A stretch of 46,546 bases of DNA from Verrucomicrobiota bacterium (GTDB taxonomy: Bacteria > Verrucomicrobiota > Verrucomicrobiia > Limisphaerales > AV2): assembly GCA_003218515.1 (NCBI GenBank), contig QHNT01000056.1:1-46546 (forward strand), given 5' to 3'. The translations under genes were made by a program, and so were the position numbers. Every line of letters begins with the position of its first letter. Position 1 is the first letter of the stretch. Under the pieces are notes generated by a model. That model did no database searches. It was not told where the DNA came from and was given only the letters and a program-made list of their open reading frames with translations. This document shows, in pieces, positions 1-8,643 of the stretch.

Positions 1-1977
1 AAGCCCGACCTGTGGCCGCACATGGTCATGCTCAACGCGCTGCAGTCGTTTTATGAGTTTAACGGGGACTACCGCGTGCTGCCGTTCATGACGAAATACT
101 TTCGCTGGCTGAACTCGCGCCCGGGCGAGGATTTCGGTCGTGGTTATTGGCCGAAGATTCGTTTCGGCGACAACATCGAAAGCGTTTACTGGCTCTACAA
201 CCGCACGGGTGAACCGTGGCTGCTCGACCTCGCGAAAAAAATCCACGGGCACATGGAGAATTGGACGAGCGGCGTCCACAACTGGCACAACGTGAACATC
301 GCCCAGGGATTTCGCGAGCCGGGAGTCTATTACTTGCAGGCGCGCGACGCAAAATTCCTGCGCGCCGCGGAACGAAATTACGAGACGGTGACGGATCTCT
401 ACGGCCAGTTTCCCGGCGGGGGTTTCGCCGGGGACGAAGATTGCCGGCCCGGTTTCACCGACCCGCGCCAGGGGTTTGAGACGTGCGGCATTGTGGAGTT
501 CATGCACAGCTTCGAGATGCTGACGAAGATTTCCGGCAACCCCATCTGGTCCGACCGGTGCGAGGAACTCGGGTTCAATTCGCTGCCAGCCGCGCTGACG
601 CCGGACTGGAAAGGACTGCATTATCTGACTTGCGCGAATCAGGTCGCGCTCGACCGAACCAATCACGCTCCCGCGATCGAGAATGGCGGCGCGATGTTTT
701 CCTACAGCCCGTTCGAGGTGTATCGCTGCTGCCAGCACAACGTCTCGCACGGCTGGCCTTATTTCACGGAGGAGCTTTGGCTCGCGACGCCGGACCACGG
801 GCTTTGCGCCTCGCTCTACGCCGCGAGCGAAGTCACCGCCAAAGTTGGTGACGGCACGGAGGTCAAGATTTCCGAAGAGACGGACTATCCGTTCAGCGAT
901 ACTATTGTGCTGAAAATCTCCGCGCCCAGGCCCGTGAAGTTTCCGCTGCGTTTGCGCATTCCGGGCTGGTGCGACAAGCCATCGGCGAAGGTCAATGGCA
1001 AGCACGTTTCGCTGAAGGCGAAACCGTTTTCCTATGCGGTTATCGAGCGAGAATGGATGGACGGCGACACTGTCACGCTCCGATTGCCAATGCAAATCAC
1101 CGTGCGTCGTTGGGAGAAGAACCACAACGCGGCGTCGATCAACTACGGTCCGCTGACGTTCTCGTTGAAAATCGGCGAGAAATGGACGCGCTACGGCGGG
1201 ACAGACGCGTGGCCCGAATGGGAAGTGCAGCCGACTACCGCGTGGAACTACGGGCTTGTGCTCAACCAGCGGGATTCTGCGAAGTCGTTTGAGGTCGTGA
1301 AAAAGGCCGGCCCGCTTGCGGCAAACCCGTTCTCACCCGAAACCACGCCGGTCGCGTTGCGGGTCAAAGCCAGAAAAATTCCGGCCTGGAAAGTGGACCG
1401 CTTCGGTTTGGTGGGGAAACTGCAGGACAGTCCGGTGAAGAGCGACGAGCTGGCGGAGGCGATCACGCTCATTCCGATGGGCGCCGCCCGTCTGCGCATC
1501 TCGTCGTTTCCGGTGATTGGCACCGGCAAAGACGCGCACGAGTGGACCGAGCCGCAACCGCCGCCGGTGTCGGCGTCGCACTGCTTTGAGCAGGACACCG
1601 TCGAGGCGATGATTGATGGTCTTGAGCCGAAAAACTCCAACGACCACAACATCCCGCGCTTCACCTGGTGGGACCATCGCGGCACGGCCGAGTGGGTGCA
1701 GTACGATTTCACGAAACCGCGCAAAGTTTCCGCTGTGGAAGTCTATTGGTTCGACGACTCGCCGAACGGCGGTTGCCGCGCGCCGCAGTCGTGGAAAGTC
1801 TTTTACCGCCAGGGTGAAAACTGGAAACCGGTCGAGAGTGCGAACGGATTTGGGACCAGGCTCGATACTTACAGTCGCGCGACGTTCAAGCCGGTCCAGA
1901 CAACCGGCCTGCGGATCGAAGCGCAGTTGCAACAGAATTTCTCCGCTGGCATTCTCGAATGGAAAATTAGTGAATAG
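1..1977 (+). CDS. GH127-family beta-L-arabinofuranosidase-like glycosidase, 5' end outside window
   Basis: The reading frame is open from base 1, so the gene begins upstream; 651 residues follow the first internal ATG at 22. Two motifs place it in GH127 (DUF1680): Glu-Thr-Cys at 478-486 and a Cys-Cys pair at 727-732 followed by Gln-His-Asn. In characterised GH127 enzymes these cysteines and the glutamate bind zinc and supply the nucleophile. An (alpha/alpha)6 barrel fills the first part, beta-sandwich segments follow, and the last 130 or so residues (WVQYDF...VSAVEVYWFDD) resemble an F5/8 type C carbohydrate-binding fold. The likely reaction is release of L-arabinofuranose from glycans. The nearby GH43 enzyme and furanose-type ABC transporter fit that role. 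The substrate is inferred, and related GH146 activity is possible. Confidence 0.85.
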   Translation, partial: KPDLWPHMVMLNALQSFYEFNGDYRVLPFMTKYFRWLNSRPGEDFGRGYWPKIRFGDNIESVYWLYNRTGEPWLLDLAKKIHGHMENWTSGVHNWHNVNIAQGFREPGVYYLQARDAKFLRAAERNYETVTDLYGQFPGGGFAGDEDCRPGFTDPRQGFETCGIVEFMHSFEMLTKISGNPIWSDRCEELGFNSLPAALTPDWKGLHYLTCANQVALDRTNHAPAIENGGAMFSYSPFEVYRCCQHNVSHGWPYFTEELWLATPDHGLCASLYAASEVTAKVGDGTEVKISEETDYPFSDTIVLKISAPRPVKFPLRLRIPGWCDKPSAKVNGKHVSLKAKPFSYAVIEREWMDGDTVTLRLPMQITVRRWEKNHNAASINYGPLTFSLKIGEKWTRYGGTDAWPEWEVQPTTAWNYGLVLNQRDSAKSFEVVKKAGPLAANPFSPETTPVALRVKARKIPAWKVDRFGLVGKLQDSPVKSDELAEAITLIPMGAARLRISSFPVIGTGKDAHEWTEPQPPPVSASHCFEQDTVEAMIDGLEPKNSNDHNIPRFTWWDHRGTAEWVQYDFTKPRKVSAVEVYWFDDSPNGGCRAPQSWKVFYRQGENWKPVESANGFGTRLDTYSRATFKPVQTTGLRIEAQLQQNFSAGILEWKISE

Positions 1978-1992
1978 TACCTTGTACCTGTC

Positions 1993-2955
1993 GTGGAATC
2001 GAAGACTCCAATCGTCAACCCTGCGGAAACGGCAACGTTCTTTCCAGAGCGGCGCCCGCAAGCGCAGCACACGCCCTGGCTTACATGGATAGCTTGCGTC
2101 GCGTGCGTCGCTGTTTTTGGTGGACTTGTTTTCGAGCCAGACCACGAGTCTTGGCAGACATTATCAAAGTGGGGTTACCTTCCCCCCGATAGGATTCGCA
2201 ACGGGGCTTATTGGGCACTCCTTTCGTCGGTGTTCGTCCATATCGCGCTTTGGCATGTGGCGTTCAATCTCTACTGGCTTTACAAGCTCGGCGCCCCTCT
2301 TGAACGGGCGATCGGTTCGATCCGATGGCTTGTCTTTTTCATACTGGCAGCAGTTGTTAGTTCTGGTTGGGAGTTTGGCCTCACGGACACCACGGGCATC
2401 GGTGCTTCCGGAGTTGTCTATGCAATTTTTGGCTTTATGTGGATGGCCCGAAAGCGATTTCAAGGCTTTAATGAATCCCTGGATCAGCGGACGATCTTTT
2501 GGTTCGTGGTCTGGCTTTTGGGGTGTGTGGCATTGACGCTTTCGCACGTTTGGGCCGTTGGCAATGCGGCACACATTTCCGGCTTAGCGTTTGGACTTGT
2601 AGCAGGCGCATACGTGGTTTGCGAAAGGAGGCGGCGTCTGTTCTTAAGCGGATTGGCGGTCCTTGTCGTATGCGCCGTTTTGCCGTTGTTTTGGGCGCCG
2701 TGGTCTGCTGATTGGACAAGTTATGAAGGTGTCCGAGCCCACGAAAGAGGCGACTACCGCTCCGCGGTAAAGTGGTATCAACGGAGCCTCCGTCTCGGAC
2801 AAGACAAAGTCTGGTGTTGGTCAAACCTTGCACTAGCTTACGACGCTCTCGAAGAGCAAACACATTACAACGAGGCAATCAAGATTCTGCGGGGGATCGA
2901 CAAGAAGGCCGCAAGTAAAATAGAAGTGGAAATTATGGAATCCAAGCAGAAGTAA
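1993..2955 (+). CDS. Rhomboid-family intramembrane serine protease with C-terminal TPR region
   Basis: This 320-residue membrane protein carries the rhomboid signatures: His88-x-x-x-Asn92 in an early helix, the Gly-x-Ser-Gly motif with catalytic Ser139 (GASG), and His194 (AHISG) in a late helix, so the Ser-His dyad is intact. About seven hydrophobic segments span residues 30-235. Residues 240-305 form a soluble tail with TPR-like helices (YRSAVKWYQRSL, then SNLALAYDAL), probably a docking surface. The start is a GTG at 1993, 15 bases after the glycosidase stop, with no clear ribosome-binding site. Rhomboids cleave membrane-anchored proteins within the bilayer; the target here is unknown and no functional link to the sugar genes is evident. 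Confidence 0.85.
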   Translation: MESKTPIVNPAETATFFPERRPQAQHTPWLTWIACVACVAVFGGLVFEPDHESWQTLSKWGYLPPDRIRNGAYWALLSSVFVHIALWHVAFNLYWLYKLGAPLERAIGSIRWLVFFILAAVVSSGWEFGLTDTTGIGASGVVYAIFGFMWMARKRFQGFNESLDQRTIFWFVVWLLGCVALTLSHVWAVGNAAHISGLAFGLVAGAYVVCERRRRLFLSGLAVLVVCAVLPLFWAPWSADWTSYEGVRAHERGDYRSAVKWYQRSLRLGQDKVWCWSNLALAYDALEEQTHYNEAIKILRGIDKKAASKIEVEIMESKQK

Positions 2956-3120
2956 AGCGCAGGTAGGAGTCTTAATCGCGCCCAACAAAAAGCCGGGAAG
3001 AGTCTGGCGACATACTACGAAGCGCCAGGTAATTTCCTTCAGCAGAGAGTATCGGAACTCTTCCAACTCTCGCGGCAGGCGAGCGCCGACCTGAGCGACG
3101 AAACGAACAAAAATACGATT

Positions 3121-4023
3121 ATGCGAAACAAAATCCTGACTGTGGCCGCCGCATTGACGGGTGCGTTGTGCCTGACTGCCGTTCGATCTGATTCCGCCGA
3201 AGCCGCCGGTACGACCGGCGGCAAAGGAAGCGACCGGAAGACGATCACAGTTGGCTTCTCGCAGATCGGCGCCGAGAGCGGCTGGCGGACTGCGGAGACG
3301 AAGTCGATCCGTTCGGAAGCGGCCCGACGCGGGGTCAACCTCAAGTTTTCGGACGCGCAGCAGAAACAGGAGAACCAGATCAAAGCGCTCGGCGCGTTCA
3401 TCGCGCAGAAAGTGGACGCCATCATACTGGCGCCCGTGGTTGAAGCCGGGTGGGAGCCGATGGACTTTGTCGCGGAGGGAAAGATGGCGGGGGAATGGCT
3501 GGCCGGGAAACTCAACGGCAAGGGAAATGTCGTTGAACTCCAGGGGACGCCCGGCGCCGCGCCGGCCTTGGACCGCAAGAAAGGCTTCGAAGAAGCGCTC
3601 AAAAACCATCCCGCCGTCCGCATCATCAAATCGCAAACCGGAGAATTCACACGCGCCAAAGGCAAGGAAGTCATGGAAGCATTTTTGAAGGGAGCCCAAG
3701 GCGGTGGGACGAAGATCAACGCGGTCTATGCGCACAACGATGACATGGCGCTGGGGGCGATTCAGGCCATCGAAGAAGCCGGTTTGAAACCCGGCACCGA
3801 TATCATCGTGGTTTCAATTGACGGAATAAAACCCGCATTCGAGGCAATGCTCGCCGGGAAGTTGAATTGCACGGTTGAGTGCAATCCACTGCTGGGTCCG
3901 GCGGCCTTCGATGCGGTCGAGGCCGTGCTGGCCGGCAGGCCGCTGCCGAAAAAGTCCGTTGTCCGGGACCGGATTTTCGAGCAGTCCGTGGCGAAGGAAG
4001 TGATCGGGTCGAGGGAGTATTAA
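3121..4023 (+). CDS. YtfQ-like periplasmic sugar-binding protein of an ABC transporter, with apparent internal deletion
   Basis: A 300-residue type I periplasmic binding protein with an N-terminal signal peptide (basic MRNK, then a hydrophobic run to about residue 20). The sequence closely follows the galactofuranose-binding protein YtfQ: TVGFSQIGAESGWRTAET, VVELQGTPGAA, DRKKGFEEAL, FTRAKGKEVME and VYAHNDDMALGAIQAI are all in order. After GWEP (3451-3459) the sequence jumps straight to MDFVAEGKMAGEWL. Homologues have about 33 more residues there, including a beta strand ending in an Asp-Arg that normally faces the sugar. The reading frame is kept. Either the protein is altered or inactive, or the assembly is wrong at this point. 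The ATPase and permeases at 5919-9626 are its expected partners. Confidence 0.85.
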   Translation: MRNKILTVAAALTGALCLTAVRSDSAEAAGTTGGKGSDRKTITVGFSQIGAESGWRTAETKSIRSEAARRGVNLKFSDAQQKQENQIKALGAFIAQKVDAIILAPVVEAGWEPMDFVAEGKMAGEWLAGKLNGKGNVVELQGTPGAAPALDRKKGFEEALKNHPAVRIIKSQTGEFTRAKGKEVMEAFLKGAQGGGTKINAVYAHNDDMALGAIQAIEEAGLKPGTDIIVVSIDGIKPAFEAMLAGKLNCTVECNPLLGPAAFDAVEAVLAGRPLPKKSVVRDRIFEQSVAKEVIGSREY

Positions 4024-4081
4024 ACCAGCGCAGGCGTCTGGCCTGCTTCCCTTTTGCGGGTTCCATAATTCATCGAGGCAA

Positions 4082-5653
4082 ATGCGAACGAAAATTCTCG
4101 CCGCGGTTCTGGTTGTCGGCCTGACGGGTGACGCTCGAACCGATTCCGCGGCCGTTTACACCAACCCCGTTCTCGCGGGTGATTATCCGGACCCGTCCAT
4201 CATCCGCGTCGGCAAGGATTACTGGGCGACAGCGACTTCGTCCGAATGGGGGCCGCAGTTTCCAATTCTGCACTCGCGTGACCTGGTAAACTGGAGAATC
4301 GTCGGCGCGGTCTTTCCGAAGCGGCCGGCGTGGGCGGTCGCCAATTTCTGGGCGCCGGAAATTTCGGAATACCAGGGCCGCTACTTTATCTATTACGTCG
4401 GTCGCAAAAAGGACGGTCCGCTCAGCGTTGCGGTCGCCACTGCGGACAAGCCGGAAGGACCCTACACCGATCAAGGCCCGCTGGTGACGCAGGAGGACGG
4501 GTCCATCGACCCGATGGCGGTGACGGTGGAGAAGGACGAACGTTGGCTGATTTGGAAGGAGGACGGGAACAGCCGAAAGCGCCCGACCATCATTTGGGCA
4601 AAGCAACTTTCCGGCGACGGCACGAAACTCGTCGGCGAAATGAAAGAACTCGTACGGAACGACAGTCCGTGGGAAGGCGCGGTTGTCGAGGGCCCGTTTG
4701 TTTTGCGGCGTGGTGATTGGTTCTATCTGTTCTACTCGGGTTCGGGTTGCTGCGGTCGCGGCTGCGCATACGCGCTGGGTGTCGCCCGTTCGCGCGCGCT
4801 GCCCGGTCCGTGGGAAAAAAATCCCGCCAACCCGATTCTGAGCGGCAACGAACACTGGAAGTGTCCCGGCCATGGCAGCATCGTGACCGACGAGCGCCTG
4901 CGCCATTTTTTGCTCTATCACGCCTACGACGCCGAAACATTTGTTTACACCGGACGCGAAATGCTGCTCGACGAAGTCAAGTTTGGCGACGACGGCTGGC
5001 CGACGATCAACGACGGCAAGGGGCCGAGCGCGGTCGCGCCATCCCCGTTGGGCATCACCCAGACGCAGAAGGAATATTCCTTCTTCGACGATTTTACGAG
5101 CGAGCACCTCGGCGCAGGCTGGCAGTGGCCGCAGGCGAACGAGCCTTCTATCCGCCTCGACGCCGCGAACGGGGGCCAACTTGTGCTCGCGCCAACGAGC
5201 GAGCACGCCAGCGACACGGTCGGCGCGGTGGTGGCGCGCGCAACCACGTCGGGCGACTATGAAGCGACGACGGTGGTCGATACGCGCGGCTTGAAGTTGG
5301 GCGCTTTCGCCGGTCTGTCCGCCTTTGGCGACCCCGCCAATGCGCTTGGGTTGGCGGTCGGCGAAGGCAAGGCGGTCGTTTGGCAACGCGAGAAAAACCA
5401 GCGCAAGATCGTTGCCGAAATGGACGGTGTCATCTGGCCGAGCGTCTATCTGCGCCTGATGGCCAGGGGCGGCAATCATTTTCAATTTGCCGTCAGTCCC
5501 GATGGACGAGATTGGAAGCCGGTCGGTGAGACGGCCGAGGGCGGCTATCTGCCGCCGTGGGACCGGAGCGTGCGCGTGGCGCTGACTGTAGGAGGCGTGG
5601 TCGGCGTGGAAGCAAGATTCAATTCCTTTCGCATAGAGTCGTCGGCGCGGTGA
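4082..5653 (+). CDS. Secreted GH43-family glycosidase (arabinanase / arabinofuranosidase / xylosidase type)
   Basis: 523 residues, with a short signal peptide (MRTKILAAVLVVGL). The five-bladed propeller of GH43 is recognisable through its three acidic residues: Asp37 in the YPDPS motif (general base), Asp143 in SIDPM (pKa modulator) and Glu203 in VVEGPF (general acid). The propeller runs to about residue 325. The remainder, starting FFDDFTSEHLGAGW, is a concanavalin-like beta-sandwich often found behind GH43 domains. A GAGG sequence lies just before the ATG. The enzyme probably trims arabinofuranosyl or xylosyl side chains outside the cytoplasm and feeds the transporter encoded around it. The exact linkage cannot be read from sequence. 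Confidence 0.87.
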   Translation: MRTKILAAVLVVGLTGDARTDSAAVYTNPVLAGDYPDPSIIRVGKDYWATATSSEWGPQFPILHSRDLVNWRIVGAVFPKRPAWAVANFWAPEISEYQGRYFIYYVGRKKDGPLSVAVATADKPEGPYTDQGPLVTQEDGSIDPMAVTVEKDERWLIWKEDGNSRKRPTIIWAKQLSGDGTKLVGEMKELVRNDSPWEGAVVEGPFVLRRGDWFYLFYSGSGCCGRGCAYALGVARSRALPGPWEKNPANPILSGNEHWKCPGHGSIVTDERLRHFLLYHAYDAETFVYTGREMLLDEVKFGDDGWPTINDGKGPSAVAPSPLGITQTQKEYSFFDDFTSEHLGAGWQWPQANEPSIRLDAANGGQLVLAPTSEHASDTVGAVVARATTSGDYEATTVVDTRGLKLGAFAGLSAFGDPANALGLAVGEGKAVVWQREKNQRKIVAEMDGVIWPSVYLRLMARGGNHFQFAVSPDGRDWKPVGETAEGGYLPPWDRSVRVALTVGGVVGVEARFNSFRIESSAR

Positions 5654-5836
5654 ATCGAACCGCAGAAATGAGACCGATCCCTGGGCAACTCCGGCTGGAA
5701 AGCGCGGTTCTTCTCGAACCTCGGTGCACAGACAGCGCGCGAGCCTTTTTCTTCGCCTGTTCGAACCATAAACGGCGGGGCAAGAATCCGTCGAGCCCTG
5801 TCCGGAGGGACCTGCCCTCTGTCGGGGAAAGCAGGC

Positions 5837-5874
5837 GTACCAAACTTTGTCGCATATGCGACAAAGGTTGGTAC
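5837..5874. repeat. 38-bp near-perfect palindrome in the 265-bp gap before the ABC ATPase
   Basis: The central 20 bases, TTTGTCGCATATGCGACAAA, are a perfect palindrome, and the symmetry extends outwards for nine more bases on each side with one mismatched pair, ending in GTAC on both sides. It lies 45 bases before the ATPase start codon. The rest of the gap (5654-5836) shows no gene. It could be an operator for a dimeric regulator, or a palindromic dispersed repeat. It lacks the T-run of a classic terminator. Confidence 0.6.
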
Positions 5875-5918
5875 GGAGATATCGCGTGGTTCATCAGCAA
5901 GGACGGGGCGTCCGACCC

Positions 5919-7460
5919 ATGAATTCGGCTTCGGTCATTTCGACGGACGAGGCGCCGTTGCTGGCCGTTCGCGGCGTCACGAAAATTTTTCCCGGCGTGC
6001 GCGCGCTGGACGGGGTTGATTTCACGCTGCGCCGCGGCGAAATCCACGCGTTGATGGGCGAGAACGGCGCCGGCAAAAGCACGCTCATCAAAGTGCTCAC
6101 AGGGGCTGACCGGCGGGATGGCGGCGAAATTCTTTTCGACGGATGCTCCATCGACCCGCGTTCGCCGGCAGAAGCTCAACGGCTTGGCATCAGCACGGTT
6201 TATCAGGAGGTCAACCTGATCCCTTTTCTCTCCGTGGCGGAAAACATTTACCTCGGCCGCCAGCCGATGAAGTTTGGGCGCATTGATTGGAAGCAAATCA
6301 ATCTTCGCGCTGCCGCGGCGCTCAAACGCCTCGACGTCGAAATGGAAGTCACGCAGCCGCTCAACAGTTATTCCCCGGCGGTCCAACAAATGGTCGCGAT
6401 CGCCCGCGCGCTCGATATCCGGGCGAAAGTGCTCGTGCTCGACGAGCCCACGTCGAGTCTCGACGCGAATGAGGTCGGGCATCTGTTCGCCGTCCTCCGC
6501 AGGCTCAAAGCAGAGGGACTGGGCATTATTTTCGTCAGCCATTTCCTGGACCAGGTCTATGCGGTTTCCGACCGGTTCACCGTGCTGCGCAACGGCAAAC
6601 TGATCGGCGAGCATGAGGCGGCGAAATTGCCGCGTCTCGAACTTGTCGCGAAAATGATCGGAAAGGATTTGAAAGCGGTCGAGGAAATGAGCGCTCGCCG
6701 TGGCGCCGAGCCGGTGCGAACGGCGCACCATCCGTTTCTGCGGGTCATCGGGCTCGGACGGCGCGGGTCGATGACACCATTCGATCTGACGATTCGCGCC
6801 GGCGAAGTGGTGGGACTGGCCGGATTGCTGGGCTCGGGACGCACCGAAACGGCGCGATTGCTTTTTGGCATCGACCGCGCTGAGGCGGGCCGGATGGAGA
6901 TCGATGGAAAGCTCGTCACACTGACCTCTCCGCGCGGTGCGATTGGCCGGCGGTTCGGCTTTTGTCCTGAGGACCGCAAAACGCAGGCGGTCATCCCGGA
7001 TTTGTCAGTGCGCGAGAACATTGTGCTCGCGCTTCAGGCGAGCAAGGGATGGCTCCGAAAGATTTCCACGCAACAGCAGCAAGAGCTGGCTGAGAACTAC
7101 ATCAAAGCGCTGGGCATCGCGACGTCGGACGCCGAGCAGCCAATCAAGTTGCTTAGCGGCGGCAATCAACAGAAAGCGATCCTGGCGCGCTGGCTGGCGT
7201 CGCACCCACGCTTTTTGATTCTCGACGAGCCGACGCGCGGCATCGACATCGGGGCGAAGGCGGAAATTGAGAAGCTGATCGCCCGATTGTGCAGCGAAGG
7301 CATGGCGATACTGTTCATCTCGTCGGAATTGGAGGAAGTGGTTCGCGACAGTCATCGCGTGGTAGTGTTGCGTGACCGAAAGAAAGTTTGTGAATTGACC
7401 GGTGACCAGATCGATCTGCCTTCCATCATGCAGGCCATTGCCGCGCGTGCGGACGAATGA
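5919..7460 (+). CDS. Sugar ABC transporter ATPase with two ABC domains (YtfR/RbsA/MglA type)
   Basis: 513 residues containing two fused nucleotide-binding domains. Domain 1 has Walker A GENGAGKST (residues 47-55), the signature region SPAVQQMVAIARAL and Walker B VLVLDEPT. Domain 2 has a degenerate P-loop (LLGSGRTE), as is usual for this family, a canonical LSGGNQQK signature and LILDEPTRGID. The ATG at 5919 is preferred because homology begins almost at once (LLAVRGVTKIFPG); an in-frame extension to 5847 would run through the palindrome. It energises the two permeases that follow and works with the binding protein at 3121. The import substrate is probably a furanose sugar. Confidence 0.93.
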   Translation: MNSASVISTDEAPLLAVRGVTKIFPGVRALDGVDFTLRRGEIHALMGENGAGKSTLIKVLTGADRRDGGEILFDGCSIDPRSPAEAQRLGISTVYQEVNLIPFLSVAENIYLGRQPMKFGRIDWKQINLRAAAALKRLDVEMEVTQPLNSYSPAVQQMVAIARALDIRAKVLVLDEPTSSLDANEVGHLFAVLRRLKAEGLGIIFVSHFLDQVYAVSDRFTVLRNGKLIGEHEAAKLPRLELVAKMIGKDLKAVEEMSARRGAEPVRTAHHPFLRVIGLGRRGSMTPFDLTIRAGEVVGLAGLLGSGRTETARLLFGIDRAEAGRMEIDGKLVTLTSPRGAIGRRFGFCPEDRKTQAVIPDLSVRENIVLALQASKGWLRKISTQQQQELAENYIKALGIATSDAEQPIKLLSGGNQQKAILARWLASHPRFLILDEPTRGIDIGAKAEIEKLIARLCSEGMAILFISSELEEVVRDSHRVVVLRDRKKVCELTGDQIDLPSIMQAIAARADE

Positions 7461-7461
7461 T

Positions 7462-7613
7462 GAAATCCGGACCTCGAAATCCGAAATCCGAAACTCGAAT
7501 GCCGAAAGAAATCCGAATGACAAAAACCGAAATCCATTCGAGCGGCTCGGCGGCAGTGGGGCTTTTCGGGCTTTTTCATTCATTCGTCATTCATCATTCG
7601 TCATTCGGATTTC
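7462..7613. repeat. Dispersed inverted repeat built of GAAATCCGAA units, inside the ABC operon
   Basis: The left half repeats AAATCCGAA and GAATGACAAA-type units, and the right half is their approximate reverse complement (CATTCGTCATTC units ending CGGATTTC at 7613). The element starts one base after the ATPase stop and fills most of the 175 bases before the first permease. It is translatable in the permease frame, but this is low-complexity repeat sequence, not protein homology. Confidence 0.65.
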
Positions 7614-7635
7614 TCCGCCGCGCGATTCCTTGCCG

Positions 7636-8643
7636 ATGAGCGAAAGACTGTCCACGCTTATGCCCGCGAGACTCCGACCGTTGATCTGGCCGTTGATCGC
7701 GCTGGCGGCACTGCTGCTGTTCAACGGGCTGTTCACGGAGGGATTTGCCCGCATCACCATCAAGGACGGTCATGTTTACGGGAGTCTGGTGGACATTTTG
7801 AAACTATCGTCGCGCGTGATGCTGGTATCGCTCGGCATGACGCTGGTCATCGCGACGGCGGGAGTGGATTTGTCGGTCGGCGCGGTGGTCGCCATCGCCG
7901 GGTCGGTCGCGGCAAAGCTGATTGTGCAACAACAGATCGGGCTGCCGATGGCGCTGGCGGCGACGTCAGGACTCTGTCTGGTTTTGGGCGCCTGGAACGG
8001 GACTTTGGTTGGCTGGCTGGGAGTTCAGCCGATTGTGGCCACTCTGATTCTCATGGTTGCGGGTCGAGGCATTGCTCAACTGCTGGCGGGCGGGCAAATC
8101 ATCACGGTCGAGAGCTCGGGATTCAGCTTCATTGCAGGAGGACATTTTCTGGGGCTGCCGTTTCCGGTGACGATGGTCGCGCTGATGTTATTGTTGACCG
8201 TCGCGTTGACGCGGGGGACGGCGCTGGGGTTGTTCATTGAAGCGGTTGGCAACAATGAAACAGCGGCTCTGTTTGCCGGGGTGAACCCCCGCGCGGTTAA
8301 AATGTTCGCATACGCCTTCACCGGGCTTTGTTCGGGCATGGCCGGTATCATTGAGGCTTCGGATATCAAAGCGGCCGATGCCAACAATGCCGGTCTCTAT
8401 CTCGAACTCGACGTGATTCTGGCGGTGGTCATCGGCGGGACGCCGTTAAACGGCGGGCGCTTCGATCTGGCTGGCTCGCTGGTGGGCGCGCTGATCATCC
8501 AAACACTGACGACAACCATAAAAATGCGCGGGGTGCCGGTCGAGTACACGCTGGTCGTCAAGGCTGTGGTCGTGCTCGTGATCTGTCTGGCGCAATCGCC
8601 AGAGCTGCGAAAACTCCTTTTGCAGCGGAGGGCGAGCGCGTGA
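7636..8643 (+). CDS. Sugar ABC transporter permease (YtfT-like, BPD_transp_2 family)
   Basis: 335 residues, almost entirely hydrophobic, with about eight to ten transmembrane helices. Typical family blocks are present: LGMTLVIATAGVDLSVGAVVAIAG near residue 70, then AVGNNETAALFAGV, and LELDVILAVVIGGTPLNGGR near residue 260. The ATG at 7636 follows the repeat and starts a normal-length protein; the upstream in-frame sequence is repeat-derived. The stop overlaps the start of the second permease (GTGA), so the two are translationally coupled and probably form a heterodimeric channel. Confidence 0.92.
   Translation: MSERLSTLMPARLRPLIWPLIALAALLLFNGLFTEGFARITIKDGHVYGSLVDILKLSSRVMLVSLGMTLVIATAGVDLSVGAVVAIAGSVAAKLIVQQQIGLPMALAATSGLCLVLGAWNGTLVGWLGVQPIVATLILMVAGRGIAQLLAGGQIITVESSGFSFIAGGHFLGLPFPVTMVALMLLLTVALTRGTALGLFIEAVGNNETAALFAGVNPRAVKMFAYAFTGLCSGMAGIIEASDIKAADANNAGLYLELDVILAVVIGGTPLNGGRFDLAGSLVGALIIQTLTTTIKMRGVPVEYTLVVKAVVVLVICLAQSPELRKLLLQRRASA

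Noticed and set aside
1333-2145. 270-codon minus-strand frame across the glycosidase end and rhomboid start
   Set aside because: It overlaps two clear plus-strand genes and has the low-complexity composition of a GC-rich antisense shadow.
4070-5485. Long open frame of 471 codons antisense to the GH43 gene
   Set aside because: No recognisable domain, Arg/His-rich shadow composition, and the plus strand encodes an intact GH43 with all three catalytic acids.
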